Shown one piece after another: positions 12,008-22,896 of a stretch of 64,000 nucleotides of DNA. The notes under the pieces were generated by a model. The model was not told where the DNA came from. It saw only the letters and a program-made list of their open reading frames with translations, and made no database searches. The DNA is from Diphasiastrum complanatum (Eukaryota; Streptophyta; Lycopodiopsida; Lycopodiales; Lycopodiaceae), in the NCBI GenBank assembly GCA_029204225.1, contig CM055105.1, positions 47,937,688 to 48,001,687 on the forward strand, given 5' to 3'. The position numbers and the translations under genes are program-made. Each line of letters opens with the position of its first letter. Within the stretch, counting starts at the first letter, position 1.

Positions 12008-13270
12008 TGTCATACTATACCAACAAGGTTAATATAGATTTTGTAGTAAATAGTATCATTCCCACAGAGGACAGCGTTAGAAAGTTATGTTTTTGGTACA
12101 ATTTATGATAAATGGTTTCGAGTGTTATTCTGGTTGTCGACAGACATTAAAAAGTAACCAGTATTACTTGTGATTGGAGAATGTAATGTTAATAATTTCA
12201 GAACAACAATCTGGCCTCTATCAAATCGAATGAAACGCGTTCTACAGATGAGATGTTATCAGAGTAGTACAGCAGTGCTACACTCTAGCTGATTAAGATG
12301 TCAACAGAGAATTGAGAAATGTTCGATGTATTCGCGACTGTGCAGAGAATTAATTAATCGCGTTCGCAAACTGTTCGTTTCTAGACAGAAGTCCTCAACA
12401 ACTTAAGTCCAATTTAATGGTTAAAGAACACGAATAGTTTTAGAGCACGTTAGAAACTTATGTCAATTACAATCAGGAACACAGATCAAAGACTCAATTC
12501 TTCGGACAGGGACTGTCATGTCCTACGTATACATACAGCTTCATTCAATAAACGTGCTAGACTGTACCAAAGATAGACGTTATTCGAGTGCCAAAAAGAA
12601 AGTATTCGCGACACACAAATAAGATGGTTTTAAGACAGTTCTTTAGAGCATGTTATACGAATACACAACAAACGACTGTAATGCGCTAGAGAGTCTATCT
12701 GATCAGAGAGTAATTCATGTAATGCGTTAGAAATTGCTAGTAGACTCAAGATCACTCACACTCAACAGTGCGGAGAACATAGATAAGGGAGAATAACTCT
12801 CACACTCTATTCACTTCTTCAACCTCTTACATATGCATAAACTCTTCTCTCTCGATGCTCGAGACTGAAATGTGAGATCAATATATGTTCTACGGGGCGA
12901 ACAAACACATCTCTAAAACAACAGGTGCGTCGCTCCCGCGAAAGAATCTAGTTAACAAATAGACTAAGTATACGTTCAATTATACCATAAGAGATATATT
13001 TAACTAAGAGTTAAGATTACTCTAGTTTAACATGTCTTTTCATATCTAGTCGTTTCGTGTGGACGACCCAGTAAAGGTTATCCAAGACAATGTCTTTCAT
13101 TTTAAAGATCTTGTCCTTAATTACAAGGCAAGTACTTAGGAGATATATTCTCGAAAAAATGACTTAGGCCTCTTTATAATTTATGGTTATCCAGCTCATG
13201 TCTTCATTTTTGAGTATATCATGCCATATTTATGTTGATATTCAATATTTATCAATTTCGTGACATCACA
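12008..13270 (-). repeat. Gypsy-A 3' LTR (left copy, 1263 bp)
   Basis: Matches the right LTR over its length, with scattered substitutions. It carries about 90 bp (roughly 13,049-13,139) that the right copy lacks, plus a smaller extra segment near 12,580-12,610. The LTRs are therefore clearly diverged and the insertion is not recent. Confidence 0.95.
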
Positions 13271-13285
13271 TATCTCCTTCCTCAA
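13271..13285 (-). other. Gypsy-A polypurine tract
   Basis: Read on the minus strand, GAGGAAGGAGATA directly precedes the 3' LTR start TGTGATG, as required for plus-strand DNA priming. Confidence 0.85.
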
Positions 13286-13586
13286 ATGTGATACGTCCTC
13301 GTGAACATATCATCTTCATTTCAAGGATTATTCGCGAAACATTCTTGTTCTTCAAATGTTCGTTAAGACAAAAAGATATTTCTTCGTATGATTCTTCCTT
13401 TAGATATTTCTTCGTCTTAGAGAATATGTGTCTTTGGTGTTTCTTTGATTGAATAGGTTTTTTTTATTTGATCTTTGAATTGTTGATAAGAACTGGAATC
13501 AAACTTCAAAACATCTTTAAACTTCAAAGATCTAGATTCAGCATCACATATAGAAACATCACCACGACAAAGACACGAATAAATAT

Positions 13587-15787
13587 TCATAAACGATTCA
13601 ATTCTTCCTGTAATTTTTGAGCAAACTCCAAGTTTTGTTGAGCCTCAATCAACAACAAGTCTTCTTTTAATTTCGTGTATCGGCCAATTGGTAAGTTGCC
13701 GAATTCTTCTAGCTTAACCGGGAGCAATGTTCCATCAAACAGCTCCTGGGTTAACTTTGTATTTTCGTCTGAATCACTACGGAGGGTGATTTCTTTACAA
13801 TAACGAGCTGAAAATCTAATAAAAGAGCTTTTAACATAAAGATTTTGAACGAAAAACAATGTCTTTGCAGCGAAAGTTCCGAACTGCCAAAAAGAATATG
13901 TACATAACTGCTTGTAAACGGAATGCCTTCCTTCTGTCTTGCAGATTATGTCGAATCTCCGCAAAATATTTTGCAAGGTTCCGCTCCCAATCCACATAAA
14001 GACTGAAGGGTTCAGGATAGGCCATATTTACATTTATCAGTAAACCTGCATCGTCGAACGCGCCTAGATCTGCAACAGCTTGTGGTTTGTACAGTTGAAA
14101 CTGCGACTTTCGCTTCCAAAAATGTCGCTTATTGTCCGTTCCTCAAAAATTGGAATTCTTTTATTCGAATATATTCAAGAGCATACATAGCCGAAGAGCC
14201 TATGTATAACTTTGTTGATCCAAAAGGTACGACCTGGAATTTCCCCTGGATTATGCCCCAGCAGAGACATCATTTCTGTTCGATAGAGAGCTGGGCCCAT
14301 AACCAGAGAAAATTGTCCTTGTCCCAAGGTTGCTTCCACTCGTCAAAGGCAATGCCTACTGCGCCTGGGTGTTCGCTTTGGCTGTGTAGATGCAGTTGCC
14401 AAATCCTGAATTTGCAACTCAGCAGCTAGCTTCTGATCTTCCAATTGTTGCTTGATATCTGACAGCTCATGCGCGAGCTTGTCAATCTTCGTGACTACCT
14501 CCAAATATTCAGGATGGTCGGAGGCTTCGGAGCAGGCAGACAGAGCTTGAAGTTGTTGTGTGAGGTCATCAATGTGAAACAGGGCCTGAAGGTATTCTTC
14601 GTGTGAATCGGGCCCGCTGCAAAATGGGGTGGCTTCACTCGAGAGCTCCTTCAACTCAGCCAACTCTTCCTCGACAAGTGCCTTCGCATCCTCGAGCGGT
14701 TGCTAAAACTCAACTCAAAAATTTTCGAGCATCTGGCCTTGGAGCTGGTTCAGCTTCGTGAGGTCGACTGTGATTGACCCTGCATTGGTGCTCAGAGAAA
14801 GAGCAGCTTCTGCCTTTATTCGCGTCATTCGCTCCTCCTGTAAATATTTCTGGAGAGCGACGTTGTGTTGATTTGCAGCCAAAAATTGTTGCTTCAAAGA
14901 ATTATTTTGAGTCTGAAAATTGTCAGACTTGGCCGCACTCTGCTGCTTCTGGGATGTGGAGACAGATGCTGGCTTTGAAGAATCAGTAGCAGCAGCAGCA
15001 TTTGTATCCATAGCACTAGTACCAACTGCATCTTGTTGTGAAGGTGCAGTATCTATCTCCATAGCAGCTGCTACTTCGACTGCTGGTGCAGCATCTGATG
15101 TAACCGGAATAGGCACGGTCAGGAGGCTGGAAAGATCAATTGGCTTTGGAGCCAACATCCTTCCCGTCAGCATGGTTTTCTCTTGCTCAGTCAGAAATTC
15201 AAAATGAGCGCACAATCGAGAAACATGTGCTCCAATTCCAGAAAACTTTTGGTGTTTGATCCACCGCAAAACAGCCTTGTATGTAATCACACCGAAGCAA
15301 ATTGGATTACCCGCTAATGCGTCCAATATATAACCAAAATTTTAGACTAAAATTGTCGCATCCGCATTCGTCAAAAATATTGCTTGATTGGCATATATAC
15401 AGAACAGCTTAAATGTCATATCTCTGATCATTGAAATTTTGTACCCCTTCGTGGGTACAAAACAATTGCTCAAAAAATGTGCCGCTTCATCCACAGAATC
15501 TTTGTTCGTAGAAACAATCTTCCCATCCAATGGTAATCTGAGGGCTGTGCAGAACAAGTCTTCAGTAATGGTGAAAAAATTTCCTCACACATGTACTTTG
15601 AAGTCTACCTCAAAAATGGAGTGGATGGAGTTCACAAATTATGTACTAACTTCAGATAGGATGATGGAAGGATCCACTTTCAGATCACCCAACCTGCATC
15701 GATCCAAATAGGACTGGATGGATGTCAGGCAGATTCCTGCGCGTGCTTTCCAGATAATAGTAGAACTTGAGCTCGATCCAAAAGCCA
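13587..15787 (-). pseudogene. Gypsy-A accessory ORF downstream of integrase (about 730 codons, broken)
   Basis: From ATG 15787 (context GTAATGGCT) one frame runs to about 14,345 with in-frame stops at 15641, 15587, 15344, 14717 and 14705. After one or more frameshifts (14.35-13.85 kb) it ends in an acidic, Gln/Glu-rich tail at 13,587. The N-terminal 250 residues look globular, with blocks VDEAAHFLSNCFVP, FKLFCIYANQA and YKAVLRWIKHQKFSGIG. Then follow an Ala/Ser/Thr-rich linker and two probable coiled-coil segments (around 14,830 and 14,400-14,650). No membrane anchor is evident, so it is not an obvious envelope protein. Two of the five stops are TGA and can come from CGA or TGG; TAA and TAG can come from CAA and CAG. 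It may belong to the plant-transposon accessory proteins found in Athila-like elements, but this is unproven. Confidence 0.7.
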
Positions 15788-15974
15788 TTACGTCGAATAA
15801 TTGACGACAGCTCCGTAGATCGGAATAGGGCGTACAAGATCGCTTTGATCGTAGAGAGAGTGAGCGCAGGAAAGCATATAATCGCAGGAAGAAAGTGTAA
15901 GGAAGAAAAATGGAAAATAACGATGATATGCAGTAGCGGTGTGAAGAGGGTGATGATGTGGCATGGTGACATGA

Positions 15975-16110
15975 CATCTGTCCTTTTTATTTATGGAGGA
16001 CATGCATGGCTCAGAGTTTCTTATTTATTTATTTCTTTTCTTTTCACAAATGGTCTTCCGTCATTACGATCGTACACACGTGTGAATATTGTTCACGTGG
16101 CCATCATCTT
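15975..16110 (-). promoter_or_regulatory. Promoter-like region in front of the Gypsy-A accessory ORF
   Basis: On the minus strand, going towards the accessory ATG at 15787, there are two G-box cores CACGTG (16094-16099 and 16077-16082), an RY-type CATGCATG (16001-16008) and a TATA-like CCATAAATAAAAAGG (15997-15983). About 195 bases of pyrimidine-rich leader follow, with several CA starts. The layout is that of an ordinary plant polymerase II promoter inside a retrotransposon. Activity is inferred, not shown. Confidence 0.5.
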
Positions 16111-16142
16111 TAATGAATGAATACAAAAAGTAGGTCAAGAGA

Positions 16143-16630
16143 TTCTCGAAAAGATTCTCTAAAAGATTCTCGAAAGATTCTAGAAAGTTTCGCGAAACCT
16201 TCTCGTGGGATCCTAGAAAATGATACAGAAACTGACGAAAATTTCTCGAAAATTTTAGTAAGATACTAGAAAATTTCTCAAAATATTGTCGAAAAATGAA
16301 AAATTATAACAATCTCTCAAACAAAAGCTAGAAAACTTCTCGAAAAATTGAAAAAGATGCTAGAAAATATTCTAGAAAGTTTCGCAAAAATTAAAACAAA
16401 GTGTACAATTTGAGTGTCGTGAAAAAATCTCGAAAAGATTCTTGAAAATTTTAAAGAATGATTTTAGAAGATTAAGAGAAGTCTAGAAAATTTCTCGAAA
16501 ATTTCTCGAAAACACTTTGAAAAATGTTGGACGGTGGTAGAAAATTTCACGAAAATTTCTAGAAAAGATAAAAGGAAAGTCGCAAAAAATACCAGAAAAG
16601 ATAAAAGAAAATTCGCGATAAATTCCAGAA
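16143..16630. repeat. Array of 13 TTCNNGAA palindromes
   Basis: Perfect TTCNNGAA occurs at 16143, 16167, 16178, 16189, 16243, 16337, 16370, 16439, 16492, 16503, 16546, 16557 and 16623. Most are TTCTCGAA or TTCTAGAA. Four neighbouring pairs are exactly 11 bp apart. The region is otherwise AT-rich and non-coding, between the integrase C-terminus and the accessory promoter. TTCNNGAA is the core of a heat-shock element, but canonical elements repeat every 10 bp, not 11. Confidence 0.85.
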
Positions 16631-16674
16631 ACATACTAGAAAAGAATAAGGATAAAAAAAAATTTGGTCAAAGG

Positions 16675-17624
16675 TAGTATTTCTTCAGTCTGGACCCGTT
16701 TATACGTGTAGGTAACAGTTCACTTTCAAGAGATTGAAGTTGTTCAGAACCATTGTCAAACACCTCTATGACTTTATAAGGTCCAAGCCATCTCATATGG
16801 AGTTTTTCGAGAAACTTTTGATATCGACTGTCATATATCAGCGCAAAGTCATCAGCTTTAGGATCACATTTTCTGATACGACTGTCATACTCCTTACTTC
16901 CTTTGTTCCTGGATTTGCTCCGTTAGTTTATGTGAATTCGCACGAGCTTCAGCTAGTTCTTCAATATTGGTCAACCTTTTGTTAATACAGTCTTCATCTG
17001 TTCGTTGAGCTTGAATATGAAAAGTTTTCACCTCAAATTCAATAGGCAAAATAGGAAACATACCATACGTAAGAAAATATGGTGTCTGTTTCGTCGTAAT
17101 TTTTTGTGTTACGATAAGCCCAGAGAACTGATGGTAGTTTTTTTATCCCAATCCGTGGCATGTGCAATAGTAATTTTGTTTAGGATCTTATATAAAATTT
17201 CAATTGCTTTTGGATTATACGGTGTAGTTTTTCTGTGTTTGATTAGAAAATATGTTGTCAGCAACCGTATAGTGTCATTTAAAAAATGTGTACCTCGGTC
17301 ACTTACTAGTTCAAGTGGACAACCATATCTTGTGATTATACTTTTGAATAAGAACGTCGCGACAGTTTTCGCATTGTTTCGTTTCGTCGCCTTTGCTTCA
17401 ACGTTCTTTGTAACATAATCCGTTGCAACTAGAATATAATGACATTTAGTATGTCGAGTCACAGGTTTAATTGGACCAACAAAATCAATCCCCCACTTCT
17501 CAAATGGTGCAGGAGGCAGGATTGGTATCAACGGCCAATTCATTGCTTTGGTAGGCTTACCAGATCTCTGGCCATACCGAAAAAGCATTTCTCTGGATGA
17601 AGGGATAAACAAGTATCTCGACAC
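16675..17624 (-). pseudogene. Gypsy-A integrase core and C-terminal domain
   Basis: The frame from 17624 enters at QRSGKPTKAMNW, after the missing zinc finger. It carries Asp in WGIDFVGP, Asp in LVSDRGTHFLND and a Glu after YNPKA, where about three residues of the usual motif are absent. Past a stop at 17109, other frames continue with the typical C-terminal domain: FLTYGMFPILPIEF, then a FLEK...MRWLGPYKVIEVFDNG block near 16,745-16,830, with one frameshift inside. It ends near 16,675 just before the TTCNNGAA array. No chromodomain is seen. Integrase joins cDNA to host DNA; this copy is non-functional. Confidence 0.85.
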
Positions 17625-19694
17625 CGTTGCAATGTTAATTTCAGCTTCTGCAAGTGTGTCTTGATATCACTATATACACAGAAATCATCAGTAAATACTT
17701 CCAGAAAGGTTCTTAGAAAGGCAGCAAAAATTAACATCATGATTTGTTGAAAAGTAGTTGGTGCATTACAAAGACCAAAGGGCATTTTGTTGTAGGCATA
17801 AGTGCCTCAATCCGTAGTGAATGTGGTCTTTGAAATCTTCCTTTCGCACTCCAACCAAAATATATCCAAAAATTTCGTCACAGAAACTGTAACGCTCTTG
17901 ACCAGCAACCTGATCTAAGATGGAATCAGTGAAGGGCAAAGGATGATGGTCCTTCCTTGTGGCAGCATTGAGTTTGCGAAAATCCTGACATATTCGTATT
18001 TTGCCAGTCTTCTTCTTTGGGACGACAACAATGGGTAAAACCCAGTCACTGCTTAAGACGGGATAGATAATACTTGCCTTAAGGTGCTTGTTGAGTTCGT
18101 CCTTAACCATGAGAGAGTACTTCGGATTGAGATGATATTGTCTCTGTCGTACAGGTACAGTATCTTCCTTAAAATCAATACGGTGCTCTCCAAATTTTGC
18201 AAGTATACCTTTCAAATCGTCGAGCGGCCAGGCAAAAACATCTTGATACTCCTTCAATAATTCAGTGAATTCCGCCAACTCCGATTCTCCAAGTGACTTT
18301 GAAACATGCACAAATCTGCCAGGCGCAAGTTCAATTAGTTCAGTAGAATCTGGCAATATGATACCTTCTGTCATACTGGCCTTGGTATGGCCATGAATTT
18401 CGCACATGGTTGACTCAATAGATGTATTCTTGTTGTCAACCCGGTTCTTGTTACCAAATTTGTGTTCAGATTCGTCACTCGAATCATCAAACTCTTTCGA
18501 GTTCGTGTCTGCAACTTCAATTTCTTCATATGAAACATCCGCTTCAGCATTGCAGGCATCAAAGAATTCTTCTTCGTCAGCATTCTCATAACATTCGAAG
18601 TACTGCACTTCGATGTCAGATGCATTGGAAAAAATATTTAATGCATAAGAAGATTCTTCTGAGGTAAAACTGGTGTCAAACAAAGGAGTTTCACCTTCAT
18701 ATTTGTCACGACTCCATGTGATTATTTGCTCTGCTGACTTACCTCGATTATTGGTCTCACCAGTCTGAAACCTCACCTCTCTGGATTTCCAATTAACACT
18801 TGCGTTTGATTGATAAAGTCAGGGCCGTCCAATTAGCAGAGAATAAGATGACAAACCGAGTGGTTTGATAACTATGAAATTCATTGTGAATGGTTTGGCT
18901 TGAATGCAAACAATGACATCCTTCAGTTCTCCAACAAGTTTTCGTCGCATTGAATCAGTTAACATGATGTTTTGTTGTGTCGGTTGAATGTCAGTCAGCC
19001 CCAAAGCATGAGCTGTGTCTTCTATTATTGTGTTCACGCTGGAACCAGAATCAATTAGCACATTTTCAATGAGGCATCCCGCAATGGTAACATCAATTTC
19101 AGGTGCACCGAGATCACCTAAATCAATAGACAAAACACCAGCATCTGGCAAGGAAACTTTTTTCTTCTTTTTAGAGACAGAAAGACCTTTCAATTGCTTT
19201 CTGTAATAAGTGTTATTTGCCAAAAGTTGTTCAATAGTGATGTTCGGACGAAGAGATCCAATATCAGACACGATGTCATAGTCCTTCGTCTTCAATTTTG
19301 TGATTGGCTTGTCGATAACAGCACTAGACAATCTAGTCTTCGTGATTTCTTCGTCCCCTTCCTCGAAAGTGACCACCTTCTCTGCAGCAGCTGACTGAAG
19401 TTCAGTGTTGATAATTTCTTTCGCTTCTGCTGAGATATCGTTTGCAAAGAACTTTGCAGCATCGCGGTCATAGTCGGGGTCATTTTTAAGATCTTCTTTA
19501 GTCGTTGACTTGTTCGTTGACTTGCTAGAAGATTTCTTTTTCGAGGATTTTCTACGCTTCGTTGAAGATTTATGTTCGGGTTTCGAGGAGTCTTTGCTTC
19601 TCATTGTGACATTGAAAATCTTCTCCACGTCACTTGGCCAGGACTGGTCTTCTGTCTTCGCCAATTTTTCTTCAATAACGTCAATTCTCTGCAC
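17540..19694 (-). pseudogene. Gypsy-A protease and reverse transcriptase
   Basis: The frame from 19694 has a Lys/Ser-rich linker, then an aspartic protease with VLIDSGSSVNTIIED and the closing LLIGRP. A single TGA (18819-18821), probably from a Trp codon, separates it from RT. RT keeps LPIVVVPKKKTGKIRICQDF, LNAATRKDHHPLPF and, after a one-base shift near 17,775, MPFGLCNAPTTFQ and the catalytic FTDDF. At CFFGM (about 17,575) it fuses directly to integrase sequence. The thumb, RNase H and integrase zinc finger are deleted. Confidence 0.9.
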
Positions 19695-19779
19695 AACAGC
19701 ATCAGTCGAAACTTTCGCTTTCGTGTTTGCAGCAGCTGGTGTTGCTACATACTGATATTTGGGTCGCGGGTTCTGCGGC

Positions 19780-21081
19780 TGAGGGCAGTCAGGATACTTG
19801 TGGCCAGGCTCTCTGCAATTCGATCATAACGGTACATAACCAATCGGCTTTTGTGGTTGAGGGCAGTCAGGAGAAAAATGTCCCGGCTCTCCACAGTTGT
19901 AGCAGTTGCCCGACACTGGTTTAGTCGCGGTTTGAGACTTCACTGGTCCAACAAATTTAGGAGGATTATATTTTCTTGGTGCGAACTTGGATCTATCCTA
20001 CTGGGCTAATGTTGCAATACCCTGAACATAGTTAGCAGTCGCATCATTCTGAAAAATAAAAAGTACCTCCTAGGCAGGATCTTCAATATATTTGACATTC
20101 ACAGTGGTGCAGTCCTCCTTAGTATGTCCAAAAGTTCCACATTTCGTACACCACATTCCTGAATTGGAAGAAGACGCTTTTGGTCTTTTATCTGCAACTC
20201 CAGAGATTTGCACTTTCAAGTCATTAAACTTTTTATTAACGTCAGCCATATTACTTTTCCAAAGCTTTTCAACTTTAGAAGTTGACGACTTATCCTCGAC
20301 AACTTTTGTGTCGTCCTTTCGTTTGGTTCGTCGTTTATTCTTTCTTTCTCCTTTATCGGCTTCTGATTTTGATGAATCGCTGCTTTCAGATTCCGAGCTT
20401 CAAGAACTGGTACTTGAGTCGAAATCTGACACATCATCGCTATCACTAGAATCAGTTTTAGACTTTCGAGATCTTTTAGTTGAGCGTCTCTTTCGAAATT
20501 TCTACACTAGCTATTACTGTTGCAGCCAAAAACCATTCGAACTGCATATCAACGGGATATACACCGATTAGTTTTCCTATAAGATTTTTAACCTTTCGTG
20601 TATATTTGCGAAGGGATTCTTTACTCTTTTTCTGAACATTGTTCAGACGTCCGAGAATTCTAGATTTGTAACCGATTTCTCTGAACTGGTTCAGAAACGC
20701 ATCTTTCAGCAGGTACCAGGTTCCTAGACGGCCTGGTTCAACCTGACTGTACCATATGTGCACCTACTTTCTTAGCAGACCAGAGAAGATTCGTAGTTTA
20801 TCTATGTCAGTTCCTTCGTTATTTGCATTAGCGATTGACTCAAATTGTGAGACATAGCTATCTGCATCATCGGAAGAAGTCCCTTTAAAATAATCGTACT
20901 TAATTTTTGAGATAGAAGTGAAACTTGCAACAGGACCCTCCATACCGAAGCTAATTAGGAGTTCAAATAACTGAGCAGTGATTTCGTCTAGATTTCTTCG
21001 ACTAATACTCTCACTCTGTCTTCGTGAAAATTCCTCTCTAAGCTTACGATATCGTTCTAATATGGATTCTCTATCTGACAT
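19780..21081 (-). pseudogene. Gypsy-A gag with zinc knuckles
   Basis: Starts at ATG 21081 (MSDRESILERYRKL), 54 bases after the primer site. The capsid-type region with IWYSQVEPGRLGTWYLLKDAF and FREIGYKSRI matches the retrotransposon gag domain, and is interrupted by a TAG at 20764-20766. After a Lys/Ser-rich stretch with frameshifts, a CCHC knuckle CYNCGEPGHFSPDC is read near 19,875-19,915. A second, damaged knuckle (NCREPGHKYPDC, first Cys replaced by a TGA) lies near 19,800-19,835. Gag packages the element RNA. Confidence 0.85.
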
Positions 21082-21134
21082 ACACTAGAGATGGAAATGG
21101 ATGTGTCAGATTTCTTATAACTTTTCTAAACTAT

Positions 21135-21151
21135 CCTCGACAACGACGCCA
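21135..21151 (-). other. Gypsy-A primer binding site, tRNA-Asp type
   Basis: Read on the minus strand, TGGCGTCGTTGTCGAGG lies 12 bases from the LTR edge. It resembles the reverse complement of the 3' end of plant tRNA-Asp(GUC), TGGCGCCGTTG..., with one mismatch in the first eleven bases. Confidence 0.75.
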
Positions 21152-21163
21152 AGAATTGGTATA

Positions 21164-22316
21164 TGTCATACTATACCAACAAGGTTAATATAGATTTTGT
21201 AGTAAATAGTATCGTTCCCACAGAGGACAGCGTTAGAAAGTTATGTTTTTGGTACAATTTATGATAAGTGGTTTCGAGTGTTATTCTGATTGTACACAGA
21301 CATTAAAAAGTAACCAGTATTACTTGTGTTTGGGAAATGTAATGTTAATAATTTCATAACAACAATCTGGCCTCTATCAAATCGAATGAAACGAATTTGA
21401 CATATGAGATGTTATCAGAGTAGTACAGCAGTGCTACACTCTGGCTGATTAAGATGTCAACAGAGAATCGAGAAATGTTCGATGTATTCGCGATTGTGCA
21501 GACAAATAATTAATCACGTTCACGAACGTTTTCTAGACAAAAGTCTTCAACAACTTAAGTCCAATTTACTGGTTAAAGAACACGAATTGTTTTAAAGCAC
21601 GTTAGAAATTTATGTCAATTACAATCAAGAACACAAATCAAAGACTCAATTCTTCGGACAGGGACTGTCATCTCCTATGTATACATATGGCTTTATTCAA
21701 TGAACATGCTAGACTGTACCAAAGATAGACGTTATACAGACGAATAAGATGGGTTTAAAACAGTTCTTTAGAGCATGTTTTACGGATACACAGCAAACGA
21801 CTGTAATGCGCTAAAGAGTCTGTCTGATCAGAGAGTAATTCATGTAATGCGTTAGAGATTGCTAGTAGACTCAAGATCACTCACACTCAACAATGCGAAG
21901 AACAGATATAAGGGAGAATAACTCTCAGCGCTCTATTCACTTCTTCAACCTCTTACATATGCATAAACTCTTCTCTCTCGATGCTGGAGACTGAAGTGTG
22001 AGATCAATATATGTTCATGGGGCGAACAAACACATCTCTAAAACAACAGGTGCGTCGCTCCCGCGAAAGGGTCTAGTTAACAATTAGACTAAGTATACGT
22101 TCAATTATACCATAAGAGGTATATTTAACTAAGAGTTAAAATTACTCTAATTTAACATGTCTTTTCATATCTAATCGGTACTTAGAAGATAAATTCTCGA
22201 AAAAATGACTTAGGCCTCTTCATAATTTATAGTTATCCAGCTCATGTCTTCATTTTCGAGTATATCATGCCATATTTATGTTGATATTCAATATTTATCA
22301 ATTTTGTGGCATCACA
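21164..22316 (-). repeat. Gypsy-A 5' LTR (right copy, 1153 bp)
   Basis: Begins TGTCATAC and ends GGCATCACA, matching the left LTR with substitutions and two deletions. Followed by the duplicated AGACG. Confidence 0.95.
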
Positions 22317-22321
22317 AGACG
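22317..22321. other. Right target-site duplication AGACG of Gypsy-A
   Basis: Exact copy of 12003-12007. Confidence 0.95.
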
Positions 22322-22323
22322 GT

Positions 22324-22578
22324 TCATTTCCAGGATATTCCCGGGCGGAGAGGCTTTGTAAGTTTTGTACTCTTTGTGAAATTGTGACTATTAGCACAAA
22401 CTAGCTTGCCACAACTCGGATTAAGATCTGAGATGAGAACTACATGTTTGCTGATACCATAGAAATAAGTACCCAGCACAACAATGGCATTATCGTCATC
22501 CTTATGGAGTCCACCAACAAAGTTTGAAATCATCAATTCTCTTAAATCACCAACTCCATGTATAGCATGGAACAAATC
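22324..22578 (-). CDS. Candidate terminal exon of an unidentified host gene
   Basis: An open frame of 84 codons starts directly after a plausible acceptor (TTTGTTGTAG, 22588-22579) at GAT TTG TTC and ends with TGA at 22324-22326. That is two bases from the Gypsy-A target duplication. The peptide (segments HAIHGVGDLRELMISNFVGG, DDDNAIVVLGTYFYGISKH) has normal amino-acid composition and no low complexity, but I do not recognise the family. No upstream exon could be joined with confidence. If real, Gypsy-A inserted right behind its stop codon and would supply the 3' untranslated region. It could also be a chance frame. Confidence 0.35.
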   Translation of the reverse strand, partial: DLFHAIHGVGDLRELMISNFVGGLHKDDDNAIVVLGTYFYGISKHVVLISDLNPSCGKLVCANSHNFTKSTKLTKPLRPGISWK

Positions 22579-22855
22579 CTACAACAAACATACTCATTTC
22601 ATCAATGTCAAAGAGTAGGTTAGGTCGCACGCACAAACATATGTTTAATGCTTTGATCATCTTTATCCAATGTTGCATGAGCCACCACCATTTATGAGGA
22701 CATGATGAATTAAGCCACTTTTATGATTATAGACAAGAATAGACTGGGGATGAGCAGCATTTATACACCACCTACCAACTCACACGGTGAGCATAAGGGG
22801 TATGGAATAGAGAAAGACAAAGAGGAAAACAAATAGAAAATTTATATTGGCTTGC

Positions 22856-22858
<3 letters not shown>

Positions 22859-22894
<36 letters not shown>
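22859..22894. repeat. (GA)n microsatellite
   Basis: Uninterrupted GA tract of about 36 bp. Confidence 0.95.

Positions 22895-22896
<2 letters not shown>

Larger units (their letters stand above)
12008..22316 (-). mobile_element. Gypsy-A: delimited 10.3-kb Ty3/Gypsy element with 3' accessory ORF
   Basis: Two LTRs beginning TGTCATACTATACC and ending CATCACA enclose the element, with a perfect AGACG duplication outside. On the minus strand the order is 5' LTR, tRNA-Asp-type primer site, gag with zinc knuckles, protease, RT, integrase core and C-terminus, a TTCNNGAA array, a long accessory ORF, purine tract and 3' LTR. The RT thumb, RNase H and integrase zinc finger are missing through an internal deletion near 17,575, so it is non-autonomous. 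Order protease-RT-integrase is Gypsy. Position of the extra ORF resembles Athila/Tat-type elements, but no relationship was tested. Confidence 0.95.

Noticed and set aside
12008-13270. Separate gene or satellite repeated at 21.2 kb
   Set aside because: The two copies have TG/CA ends, a matching 5-bp duplication outside and primer and purine sites inside, so they are the LTRs of one element.
13587-15787. Envelope gene in Gypsy-A
   Set aside because: Position fits, but no signal peptide, surface cysteines or transmembrane segment are seen; the tail is coiled-coil and acidic.
16143-16630. Canonical heat-shock element
   Set aside because: Neighbouring palindromes are 11 bp apart, whereas HSE units alternate every 5 bp (10-bp period). 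Kept only as HSE-like.
12003-22321. Gypsy-A inserted inside an intact LINE
   Set aside because: LINE motifs reach the left edge, but beyond the right edge the joined frame is open for only about 14 codons and no LINE motif is clear.
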